64,000 nucleotides of DNA, from the NCBI GenBank assembly GCA_965218625.1, contig CBDCLG010000020.1:372001-436000 (forward strand), written 5' to 3'. The DNA comes from Bin5 sp965218625 (GTDB lineage: Bacteria > Chloroflexota > Anaerolineae > Caldilineales > Caldilineaceae). How positions within the stretch are numbered: the first letter of the stretch is position 1; each line of letters starts with the position of its first letter. The position numbers were made by a program, and so were the translations under genes. The notes under the pieces were generated by a model that made no database searches, was not told where the DNA came from, and was given only the letters and a program-made list of their open reading frames with translations. Below are positions 27,483 to 35,772 of this stretch, one piece after another.

Positions 27483-29717
27483 TTACCCTGACTGCAAGAG
27501 ATTCATGCGATCGGCTTCTGCAAGCCAGCGAATTGTGCCGTCAGTATCGAATGCCTTGGCCCCATAGCCTACTTCCAAGAGTGCTTCAGGCAAAAGGTGA
27601 TCGTATTTTTCAGTCCGTGTGTCCTCTATCAGTTGGGAAAGATCTGTATTATTTGCCCGCCTATCCTCAACAGTGGTCTTCAGGCATTCCAAGACAGCCG
27701 CATGAGAAGAATCTACGATCTCTATGACTCCTGCAAAGCTACTTGCTTTTAATCCGGCCCGTACCAAGAGGATGGTCAAAGTATTGACGATCTTATCCCC
27801 CATCCATGGAACCAAGTATACATGACTTCCGTGGCAATAAATTCGTCTGTCCGCCAAATTCATATCTCGAAATGCGTTTAGCCCTTCCCGAAACAGCTTC
27901 CTCGCTGTGTCATCCATGAAGTCAACCATTCTCCCCTGGACCTCAACCCGGTAGTCTCCTTCCAAGTAGAGCTCCAGCATTTCCTGGCGGACAAGATCAT
28001 GTACCGACATACCATGGCCGGGAAATGCGGGAGGAGCACCCCCCGCCGTGGTAGCCACAGAGATGACTTTTCTCTCTATATCAATATCCAGGATCTTCCA
28101 ACGCCTGCCACCAAAAACAATATGCTGTCCGGGCACCACCGGTGAGTCAAGGGGTAGAGTACCCAGAACTCTTCCACCTTGTTTGACGATAATCCTGAAT
28201 TCCTGCGGTGTGTGAAAGACCGAATAAAAAGTATAGTGATTTACCAGTTTCTCACCCTGTTCTGCGAGCACCAGTTCACCGCTGGACAGTTGAGCTATCA
28301 GACATTTTTGCCCCATATCCGTGAGCAATATCTTGAAGTGCTCCACCGAAATCTTGTCGAAGGGGCCTGAATTGCACAGCAGCGACCATAGTTGGTCCGC
28401 TCGAACTCCTCCCCACTGGGCCACGGTCGCAAGTATCTGGTGCAATAGAGTCGAAAAGTGAAACAGTCCTGTGTCTGCCGGCTCGTACCACTGTCTAAGG
28501 AGCAGACGGATCATCGCCACGCTCTGTAGCAGCCTCAAGCGAAGCTTGTCGGAAAGGTTTGCGTTCGCCGTCAGTTCTCTCTCGGCAATATACATGCGTA
28601 GTATTGCCGGGTCGCCACGGCGACCCGAACGCCCCAGTCGCTGCCGGAGGCTAGACACAGAGTGGGGAGCCGTGACTTGAGCAATCGAGTTTACTTTGCC
28701 GATGTCTATTCCGAGTTCCAATGTCATTGTACAGATGGCAGTTGTAGGTAAATTCTCCTTTTGAAGTCGAAGTTCCAGAGCGCCGCGAAGCTCTTTTGAA
28801 AGTGAACCATGGTGGGGGAAAAACTCGTTAGGCAGAAAACTGCCTTCACACAGGTCGCGCAGCAGCGCCGCATACAGTTCAGTTCTCCAGCGGCTGTTGG
28901 CAAAGACGAGATGAGAATCACCCCGCAGAACCTCAAAGAGATCACTTGCAATCTGTTGATCTGTGGGTGCTGCTAAATCGCTGATATCCTGCGTATCATT
29001 GGAAGCGGGATCAATGTACCCACGCACTTGCATTTTCAGATCGCTTCGGCCGTCCGAGTCGATTACTAATTTGCAGGGAAATGCATTATCTGGTCTCAGG
29101 GATCGCTGAACACTATCCATGTCTCCCAATGTAGCGCTTAGCGCCAAGCGAGGGATTGGGGTCTGTTGCCTTTGGAGAAGATGCTCAAGTCGGGTCAACA
29201 GAGATTGGAGATGGTGGCCGCGTTCGAAGCCAAAGAAGGCATGGTATTCGTCAATAACGACATACTTCAGTGACTCAAATGCTGCCCGTACCCATCCGGC
29301 ATCCCGAATAAGCCGTGCTTCGAGGGACTCAGGGGTGATGAGCAATATGCCTTCCGGCAGTCGCTTGGCCGCTGTCTTCTTGGACTGGGGGCTGTCGCCG
29401 TGCCAAGGAGTGACTCGCATGTCCAACATCTCGCAGAGACTCTCCAGCCGGCGAAATTGATCATTGATCAATGCCTTCAACGGGCTAATGTACAGGATGC
29501 CAAAACCATCCGTTTCCCCGGCGATTGCACTGCAGGCGGGAAGAAAGACAGCCTCCGTCTTTCCGCCAGCAGTCGGTGCGCTGATTACAACATCGGACTT
29601 GCCGGAGAGTATCGGCTTAATGGCGCTCTTTTGGATATCCCGAAGATCCCTCCATCCCTGCTTGTAGACCCATTTCTGAACAGCTGGATGCAAGAGTGAG
29701 AACTCGTCGTTTTTCAT
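27483..29717 (-). CDS. sngC: Lhr/BrxHI-like DExH helicase of Shango-type cassette (SngC-like)
   Basis: Superfamily 2 helicase of 744 residues. Walker A is APTAGGKT (47-54), the DExH box is DEYH (156-159), motif III is SAT (194-196) and motif VI is RQRLGRSGRRGD. The C-terminal half resembles the Lhr-type extension seen in BrxHI of BREX systems. Start and stop overlap the ATPase gene by four bases (ATGA), so the genes are translationally coupled. As third gene after a TerB protein and a BrxD-like ATPase it matches SngC of the Shango anti-phage system (assignment by architecture). It probably acts on phage or invading DNA. Confidence 0.88.
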   Translation of the reverse strand: MKNDEFSLLHPAVQKWVYKQGWRDLRDIQKSAIKPILSGKSDVVISAPTAGGKTEAVFLPACSAIAGETDGFGILYISPLKALINDQFRRLESLCEMLDMRVTPWHGDSPQSKKTAAKRLPEGILLITPESLEARLIRDAGWVRAAFESLKYVVIDEYHAFFGFERGHHLQSLLTRLEHLLQRQQTPIPRLALSATLGDMDSVQRSLRPDNAFPCKLVIDSDGRSDLKMQVRGYIDPASNDTQDISDLAAPTDQQIASDLFEVLRGDSHLVFANSRWRTELYAALLRDLCEGSFLPNEFFPHHGSLSKELRGALELRLQKENLPTTAICTMTLELGIDIGKVNSIAQVTAPHSVSSLRQRLGRSGRRGDPAILRMYIAERELTANANLSDKLRLRLLQSVAMIRLLLRQWYEPADTGLFHFSTLLHQILATVAQWGGVRADQLWSLLCNSGPFDKISVEHFKILLTDMGQKCLIAQLSSGELVLAEQGEKLVNHYTFYSVFHTPQEFRIIVKQGGRVLGTLPLDSPVVPGQHIVFGGRRWKILDIDIERKVISVATTAGGAPPAFPGHGMSVHDLVRQEMLELYLEGDYRVEVQGRMVDFMDDTARKLFREGLNAFRDMNLADRRIYCHGSHVYLVPWMGDKIVNTLTILLVRAGLKASSFAGVIEIVDSSHAAVLECLKTTVEDRRANNTDLSQLIEDTRTEKYDHLLPEALLEVGYGAKAFDTDGTIRWLAEADRMNLLQSG

Positions 29718-31027
29718 TGCAGAGTGAAACTGGCCAAGCCGTCTGTGGAATCGTCCAATGCGGGCATATCGCTGGGGCTATCTTCATTAATTTCAACCGA
29801 ACCGATTAAGTCACTCCATGACATATCCTTGTTTTGCTCCAAGACCGACAACATGTCGGCAAATGCCTTAATTGTATTGCGAGGTGTTCGGAAATATGCA
29901 TCGCCTATCGTGTTGCTGCAGTGGTGCAGAAATGCTTCCAAGGCCTCATCCGGAACCAGATATTGCGATTCGTCGCCTGAAGCGAATACGCGCCTGATGT
30001 TCTGAAGTAGGATATAGAGTTCCTCAGGCGTCAGGTTGGCCAACCGAAGTGTAGGTGAAGAGTAATCGACAACGCCGGCCTTTTGCGCAAAACTATTCTC
30101 GGCCAATCGCGATTGTAACGCCTCGTAGCTATATAGTCCTCTGCGGGTGTCGAGGAGAAATTCGGGCGTACCTCCCATCAAGAATCCCATGTTTTCGGCA
30201 GTGCCTTGAAGACAGTCGTTGAGTATCCACAGAATCTGTTCGTAGTTCGACAGGCGGGCCTGCGTGTTGCTCAGCTTGTAGAGGTTTACCATCTCGTCCA
30301 GGCAGACCAGCAGACCTTGATACCCAGCCTGCCTCACAAGCAGACTCATGATCTTCAGATTGCTATAAAATGACGAATCTGCGATGAAGTTGCGTACTCC
30401 AAGCGCCTTACGGGCATCAGTCTTTGTTGTGAATTCCGCGCGCAGCCAGCGGACAGCGTTTGTCTTAAGATCGTCATCATCAGCCTCATGTCCGTGCCAG
30501 TACGCTTCGATTACCTTGGCGAAATCGTACCCGCCGACATGCTCGGAAAGGGTCGCCAGACGATCCTGAATGACGGCAGAGACTGAAGTCCCTGATTCTT
30601 CGGCCTCCTTTGCGGCATTGTTGACGAATCTCTCAACTATCGAGGTCAGAGCATTGCCCTGTGGTCGAGTTCTCGTCGCCATGTTGCGCATGAGTTCCGA
30701 GTAAAGACTCCTGGCTTGGCCTGCGGATGCATGAATCCTCCTATCAGGTGACAAGTCCGCGCTGACTGACACCAACTGTTTTTCGAGAGCGATTGACCTG
30801 ACTACATTGAGAAAAAAGGTCTTGCCCGAACCGTATTCGCCAATGACCAGGCGAAACGCGGACCCGCCCTGTGCGATTCGATCTATGTCCTTGTTTATGG
30901 CTTCCAGTTCGTTTACGCGTCCTACCTGTATATGTTGGATGCCGACTCGGGGAGATACACCTGCCTTGAGGGACTGGATGATTGAGTCCCGATCTCTGTG
31001 TCTGATTCGCGTTCGTTTTATGGTCAT
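29714..31027 (-). CDS. sngB: BrxD-like P-loop ATPase of Shango-type cassette (SngB-like, DUF2791)
   Basis: A 437-residue P-loop ATPase. Walker A is GEYGSGKT (63-70) and the Walker B-like segment is GLLVCLDEMVNLYKL. GRVNELEAINKDIDRIAQGG before Walker A and DAYFRTPRNTIKAFADML near the end are typical of the BREX BrxD/DUF2791 ATPase family. It overlaps both neighbours by four bases (ATGA). In BREX type 2, BrxD is paired with BrxHI; here no pgl genes are present and the partner upstream has TerB domains, which is the Shango arrangement. Probably recruits or loads the helicase. Confidence 0.88.
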   Translation of the reverse strand: MTIKRTRIRHRDRDSIIQSLKAGVSPRVGIQHIQVGRVNELEAINKDIDRIAQGGSAFRLVIGEYGSGKTFFLNVVRSIALEKQLVSVSADLSPDRRIHASAGQARSLYSELMRNMATRTRPQGNALTSIVERFVNNAAKEAEESGTSVSAVIQDRLATLSEHVGGYDFAKVIEAYWHGHEADDDDLKTNAVRWLRAEFTTKTDARKALGVRNFIADSSFYSNLKIMSLLVRQAGYQGLLVCLDEMVNLYKLSNTQARLSNYEQILWILNDCLQGTAENMGFLMGGTPEFLLDTRRGLYSYEALQSRLAENSFAQKAGVVDYSSPTLRLANLTPEELYILLQNIRRVFASGDESQYLVPDEALEAFLHHCSNTIGDAYFRTPRNTIKAFADMLSVLEQNKDMSWSDLIGSVEINEDSPSDMPALDDSTDGLASFTLQ

Positions 31028-33450
31028 GGCAACTGCTTTTGTCCCTGCATTGCGGCTATCTCATCGACAAGCTCGATATCGACATAGACGGTACTACCAT
31101 CTTCAATCAGGGGTGCGTCGACGTTTTCGAATGCCCAATCATTGATCGTCTCAACAGCCCCGTCGGTCATTAGTTGCAGACTCTTGCAGAGTTCTTCCAC
31201 TTCCTCGTAGTTCCACTGTGACTTGGAAATGAGCTTGACGTACAGCTGTTGATGCTGTTCATCCAGTCCCGCAATTGACCCGTTCTTCGACGGCGCCTCC
31301 GGCGGAACTCCAGCTTCGTATTCGTCATCAATTCCTTCATCCGCGAAAATCGACTCGAGTACAGATTGGGCTTCCTTAGTTTCTTCTTCAATCCGCCGCA
31401 ATAGCTCGCGGTCCAAAACAAAACCGCCATCAGGTTCAATCGGTTCACTTGGAACTCGCTCGCTCGCTCGACCCGGTCGGGGCAACCTGGTTGAGGAAAG
31501 GTTGTGAATGTCACTTGCAACCATTCCTTTTTCAAGACCCAATTGCGTGTAAAGCTTTTCAAGCTGTCTGATTTCCGCAGGATCGATCCTGCCGTCTGCC
31601 AACGCTACACTGACCAAAATATGACTGATGGCGACCTTCTCGCTTGAGCTGAGAAGATCCAGCCGCTTTTTCAGTCCCGTCATATTGGCTGGTGAGTTCA
31701 AACGCCAAAGCATGTATGCGTCGAGCGATCGTTTCTCGGTTTCAGATAGCCGGCTGTTCTCAGCTATAACACCCTTAAGGGCACTAACTTCAGAATCGCT
31801 GACATGGTCGTCTGTCGCAGCAACGAGTGCACCTAAGCGCAGTACTGTACCTACCTTCCTGAATTCGCCGGAGGGATTGAAACCCTCTCCGTGTCCCCCG
31901 GAAAAGAGTACGACATTGCCGTCGATGTTGGGCTTGGCATGATGGAACCGAACATCGGGCGCGATGCCAAAGCCCGCTTTCTCTGCGATGTTCGACAGCA
32001 TAGCGGCTTCTTTCTTGTTGATTTTCAGAGGAGCATCTTCGCCAAACTGCTGGAGTATTGACTCAACCGAAACCAAGCCACTGGAATCGGGCACCTTTAT
32101 TTTCACCCAAGCCCTAAAGTTATCGAGACGGGGATAAGATACTGAGGGGATCAGATCGTTAGGCAAGAGTGAAATTGCGCTCAACGAGTCATGCGAATTC
32201 CCTGGTCTGCCGACATAGCGACTGAATTGATCAAGTTCGCCTGTACAAGACTCCGCCAGCGTGAACAGTTTGCTGACAGGGCCCCTCAATCGACTGACAT
32301 CTGGAAGGTCCAACTTAAGACTCTGGTATCCCCTTAATGACGCGCTGGCAGGTTGGTAATCAAGTTGCAGTCGTGTCTTGTTGGGAGTTATCTCTAGTCC
32401 ATCGCCAAACTTGCTCCTGTACCGCAACTTGAAGAGTTCATCGAATTCAGCTTGACAGCGGCGGGCGGGGGTCCGCAATGTGAATTCGGGGTGGCTCTTT
32501 ACCCAGGCAAGCGCCAATTCCGCATTGATCGGCTTTCCGGCTTGGACAGTTTGCGCCAGCAAGAACTTGAAAGCAGCAGTAAATCCTCTCTTTGCAACCA
32601 ATAAGTCGTAAGGCCCTTCTTCAAGTTTTTTTTGATTGAATACCCAGACATGCGAAAGTAAAGCCGTTACGTATGAGTTGCAAGAACGATGGTCGCCATA
32701 GACGCTCTTCAATCGTTTCAATTCTTGCATTAGGGCCTTTCGTTCATCGTCTGAAACTTCTCCCCTTGGATCGTCTACCAGCAAGCGCCTTTCGATGCCG
32801 TAAAAGTAGAGAAAGACATACCCAATGTAGGTTTCAGGATCGTTACGATCGCTGGCAAGCCACTCAATATACGCGGCGCGGCTTTGGGGCGATATCAGGC
32901 TGTATAGCGGCCAATAGTCCATTTGGTCGCCAGCATAATCGGGAGATATAGAATCAATTCCAAGTGCAGGGTTAACAAGAGACGCGTCATCTTCCCCGTA
33001 GAAGCCGGCCATCCCATTCAATTGGCCGCCAAAATAGAAATAGCCTCCTTGGATTTCAAACTTGCCTACCTTAACTCTTTCACCGGGTTCAATCCACTTT
33101 GCTTGCGTTTTGCTCTGCCTACAAAGTCTGGTCTCTGGTAGTGGAGAAGGAACGATACGAAAATCCGCAAGCTCCTCTTCCCCTTTCCTTGATGCCTTCT
33201 GCTCCTCAGGTCCTACTATCTTCTCAACCTTCTCTGATTTCACTCTTCCTTTTGAATTATGCCTCTTGACGGTAAAGACACCGATGACAACTGAAAGTGG
33301 CCAGAAAAGCATCGCGGAACCCAGGCTGATTGCGCCAACGACTACCGCAAGAAGCACGAACACGATTGCCAGAGGCACATTGGAGTAAAACAATCCTAGC
33401 GGTCCAAACAGAAGCGTGAGTAGGAACCCCTTCAGTTGAGACTTCCTCAT
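31024..33450 (-). CDS. sngA: Membrane-anchored TerB-domain protein of Shango-type cassette (SngA-like)
   Basis: An 808-residue protein, first in the cassette. Residues 7-60 form two or three membrane segments (FLLTLLFGPLGLFYSNVPLA, then IVFVLLAVVVGAISLGSAML). A TerB_N-like region follows at about 110-340 (VGKFEIQGGYFYFGGQL, SRAAYIEWLASDRNDPETY). A TerB domain lies at about 540-680 (VSDSEVSALKGVIAENSRLS, ISHILVSVALADGRIDPAE), and a TerB_C-like end at about 690-808 (VLESIFAD, LYVKLISKSQWNYEEVEELC). This layout fits SngA of Shango. It may sense infection at the membrane; that part is inference. Local base composition is AT-richer than flanking genes. Confidence 0.85.
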   Translation of the reverse strand: MRKSQLKGFLLTLLFGPLGLFYSNVPLAIVFVLLAVVVGAISLGSAMLFWPLSVVIGVFTVKRHNSKGRVKSEKVEKIVGPEEQKASRKGEEELADFRIVPSPLPETRLCRQSKTQAKWIEPGERVKVGKFEIQGGYFYFGGQLNGMAGFYGEDDASLVNPALGIDSISPDYAGDQMDYWPLYSLISPQSRAAYIEWLASDRNDPETYIGYVFLYFYGIERRLLVDDPRGEVSDDERKALMQELKRLKSVYGDHRSCNSYVTALLSHVWVFNQKKLEEGPYDLLVAKRGFTAAFKFLLAQTVQAGKPINAELALAWVKSHPEFTLRTPARRCQAEFDELFKLRYRSKFGDGLEITPNKTRLQLDYQPASASLRGYQSLKLDLPDVSRLRGPVSKLFTLAESCTGELDQFSRYVGRPGNSHDSLSAISLLPNDLIPSVSYPRLDNFRAWVKIKVPDSSGLVSVESILQQFGEDAPLKINKKEAAMLSNIAEKAGFGIAPDVRFHHAKPNIDGNVVLFSGGHGEGFNPSGEFRKVGTVLRLGALVAATDDHVSDSEVSALKGVIAENSRLSETEKRSLDAYMLWRLNSPANMTGLKKRLDLLSSSEKVAISHILVSVALADGRIDPAEIRQLEKLYTQLGLEKGMVASDIHNLSSTRLPRPGRASERVPSEPIEPDGGFVLDRELLRRIEEETKEAQSVLESIFADEGIDDEYEAGVPPEAPSKNGSIAGLDEQHQQLYVKLISKSQWNYEEVEELCKSLQLMTDGAVETINDWAFENVDAPLIEDGSTVYVDIELVDEIAAMQGQKQLP

Positions 33451-33459
33451 TTTGCCTGG

Positions 33460-33520
33460 CCTCGCATGACACTTACTCCTCGCAGAGTTCTCCCATTATC
33501 TGTCTCCTCGCATGATACCA
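33460..33520 (-). promoter_or_regulatory. Repeated TGCGAGG boxes and extended -10 upstream of sngA
   Basis: Within 70 bases upstream of the sngA start the minus strand carries TCATGCGAGG (33469-33460), CTGCGAGG (33485-33478) and TCATGCGAGG (33515-33506). The distal copy abuts an extended -10 like TGGTATCAT (33520-33512). Such direct repeats at a promoter could bind a regulator of the cassette; no regulator gene is adjacent. Confidence 0.4.
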
Positions 33521-33586
33521 CTCGTCCTCCTAGTTGAGCAGGAGTCTGTCGAACCTTGCCTTGCACTTCGACACAAAGCTCCATTC

Positions 33587-34735
33587 CTAACTTATCTCCA
33601 CCCAGCCGCCCTGTTCGTGACTCTCCAATATCGCCTCGCACAGAACGATCTCCTTGTGTCCGTCGGCGAAGGTGGGGAAGGGCTCGGGGGCGCTGAAATC
33701 ACCGGCCGCGATGTAGTCGTAGAAGGACTTGAACGAGTGCTTGAAAGAGTCGTCGTAGCCCTCGTTGTGCCCGCCGGGATAGCCGATGTGGGCGCGCGCG
33801 TCGTCGGAGACAAGGCCCGGATCGCGCAGCAGATGCCGGTTGGCCTCGTTGCGATGACCGATCCACAGCTCGTTGGGCAACTCGCTGTTCCAGGCGACGG
33901 TGGCCTCGCTGCCGGCAATCTCGTAACGGAGACAGTTCTTGCGCCCCGCGGTCAACTGCGAAACCCAGAGCGAGCCGTGCGCGTTGTCACCGAATCGCAA
34001 AAGCGCGGCGCCGCTGTCTTCGGTCTCGATCGCAATCGACTCGGTCGCCTCGATCTCCTCCACCTTTGCCGAAAAGGTCTCGACCTCGCCAACCGGACGC
34101 TGGCGCACCGGGTAGACCGTCTTCAGGTCGGCCTGCACCGCGCTGACCGACAGGCCGGTTACGAACTGCACCAGGTCCAGCCAGTGTGTGCCGATGTCGG
34201 CGACCGCGCGCAGCTTGCCGCCCTCCTCGCTCAGCACACGCCAGTTGTAATCGGTCGGGTAGAGCAGCCAGTCCTGCACGTAGCTGCCGTAGACCGAGTG
34301 AATCCGGCCCAAGGCGCCGCTGCGGATCATCGCCCGCACCTCCCAGTTGAGCGGGTAGAAGCGCATGTTGTAGTTAACTCCTGCCGCCAGCCCGCTCGCC
34401 CGCGCCAGGTCGCACAGCGCGCCCGACTCGGCCGACGTCATCGCCAGCGGCTTCTCACAGTGGACATGCTTGCCCGCCTTGAGCGCCGCGCTCGCCTGTG
34501 CAAAATGATGGCGATTGGGCGATGTGATGTGCACGGCCTCGATCTCCCCATCGGCCAGCAGCTCGGAATAGTCGTTGTACGCCTTCGGAATGCCCAGCTC
34601 TTGCGCGGCGCGGCGTGATTTCTCGGCGGACGAGCCCAGGATGCCGGCCACGTTCATGCCCAGCCGCCGCAGCCCCTCGGTGTGCGCCGGCCCCATGAAT
34701 CCTGTGCCGACAATGGCTACATTGAATACGCGCAT
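33587..34735 (-). CDS. Gfo/Idh/MocA family oxidoreductase
   Basis: NAD(P)-dependent sugar or inositol dehydrogenase-like enzyme, 382 residues. The Rossmann motif is GTGFMGPAH near the N-terminus; VHCEKPLAMTSAES contains the conserved EKP catalytic lysine and DIGTHWLDLVQFVTG the conserved GxHxxD-type block. GAGGTG lies upstream of the ATG. It is on the same strand as the Shango-like cassette and the TIM-barrel isomerase beyond it. The cytoplasmic substrate is unknown. Confidence 0.92.
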   Translation of the reverse strand: MRVFNVAIVGTGFMGPAHTEGLRRLGMNVAGILGSSAEKSRRAAQELGIPKAYNDYSELLADGEIEAVHITSPNRHHFAQASAALKAGKHVHCEKPLAMTSAESGALCDLARASGLAAGVNYNMRFYPLNWEVRAMIRSGALGRIHSVYGSYVQDWLLYPTDYNWRVLSEEGGKLRAVADIGTHWLDLVQFVTGLSVSAVQADLKTVYPVRQRPVGEVETFSAKVEEIEATESIAIETEDSGAALLRFGDNAHGSLWVSQLTAGRKNCLRYEIAGSEATVAWNSELPNELWIGHRNEANRHLLRDPGLVSDDARAHIGYPGGHNEGYDDSFKHSFKSFYDYIAAGDFSAPEPFPTFADGHKEIVLCEAILESHEQGGWVEIS

Positions 34736-34825
34736 CTCGTCACCTCACTGTGGCTCTCTGTTTCTTCTGTAGGACTTTTACATCGCACCAGAAGTCAACT
34801 AAAAACTAGAAACTGAAAACTGCCC

Positions 34826-35488
34826 TTACGCCCTTCGGGTCAGACCGGCGTAGCCTCACGCCAGCGCCAGAACGATTGCCCCGTAGACGACCTGCTGAAT
34901 CGCCTGCCCGACATTGAGAAAGGTGAGCATCGAGTTGAGCACGCTCAGGATCAGCGCGCCCAGAATCGTAGCGGCGTAGCCGCCGACGCCGCCGAATATC
35001 GACGTGCCGCCGATCACCGCCGCGGCCAGCGACGGCAGCAGGAATGCGTTGGACAGCTGGAGGTCTACCGCCCCGGTGCGGCCGCCGAGAAGGATGCCGC
35101 CAACGGAGCCATTAAGGCCGGCTGCAATGTAGGCGGTTATGCGCTCCTGCCATACGCGCACACCGGCAAGGCGCACTGCGACCTCGTTGTCTCCGATGGC
35201 ATAGAGCAGACGTCCCCAGCCGGTCCGCCTCAGCAGCCAGATCAGGGCTGCGGCGACAGTTGCCCATACGACCACACTGTAGGGAATGCGATTGCCCAGG
35301 AAAGAGCCGGCGCCGATCAGCTTGATGAAGGGGCCAACCTGCGTCGAGCCCTTCAGTATCGTCTGGGCCCAGGCGGTGAAAAGGCCGAGAAGCATCCCCG
35401 ACATGGCTAGGGATATGATTAGGGGATTGACGCGGAAAACGGCGACGCCCACACCGTTGGCGCTGCCGACAACCAGGCCGACGACCAC
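34826..35488 (-). pseudogene. RbsC-like sugar ABC permease, 5-prime truncated with in-frame TGA
   Basis: Two-thirds of a ribose-type (BPD_transp_2) permease: RVNPLIISLAMSGMLLGLF, RLLYAIGDNEVAVRLAGV, AAVIGGTSIFGGVGGYAATI and AIQQVVYGAIVLALA. A whole RbsC has about 320 residues; the first 90-100 are missing, and the frame upstream of GTG 35488 holds only a short homologous stretch before a stop. The frame ends at TGA (34856), but reading through (TGA for TGG) gives LALAWGYAGLTRR to a stop at 34826, a plausible native end. No ATPase or binding protein of this type is nearby. Confidence 0.7.
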
Positions 35489-35542
35489 TCTGTTCGCGAC
35501 CGTTGACGATAGGCAGTCCGGTCCAGCAGATGTTGCCTACAC

Positions 35543-35755
35543 TCAGCCTGCCTCAGCCTCCAACCGGTCAATCATCGCCCACGCCTCATCGCTGGCCGCC
35601 TGCCACTGTTCAAGTTCAGACCGCAGCTCGGCAGTCAGGTTCGCCGGCCTGACCAGAATCTCGACGCGGACTCCTTCGGGCAGAGGCGTATCGCTTAGAG
35701 GCACAGCTACGCCGTTCTTGACGATTCCAGGAACTATCAAACGCTCTGCACTCAT
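35543..35755 (-). CDS. DUF104 (AF2212-like) antitoxin-like protein
   Basis: A 70-residue protein: an N-terminal IVKNGVAVPLSDTPLPEGVR with the VxxGVxxPL...LPEG(xx)V pattern of DUF104/AF2212-type antitoxins, followed by an acidic helix (LRSELEQWQAASDEAW). The ATG at 35755 has GAGG upstream. The longer reading frame to 36607 overlaps the DppC-like gene and is not used. VapC-type PIN toxins usually follow such antitoxins; the bases after the stop (35489-35542) hold no toxin, so it looks like an orphan. Confidence 0.65.
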   Translation of the reverse strand: MSAERLIVPGIVKNGVAVPLSDTPLPEGVRVEILVRPANLTAELRSELEQWQAASDEAWAMIDRLEAEAG

Positions 35756-35772
35756 TTTGAAGGCCTCATTTT

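Noticed and set aside
27483..33450. BREX type 2 or a BREX remnant
   Set aside because: The ATPase and helicase are BrxD- and BrxHI-like, but pglX, pglZ, pglW and pglY are absent and the partner has TerB domains, which fits Shango better.
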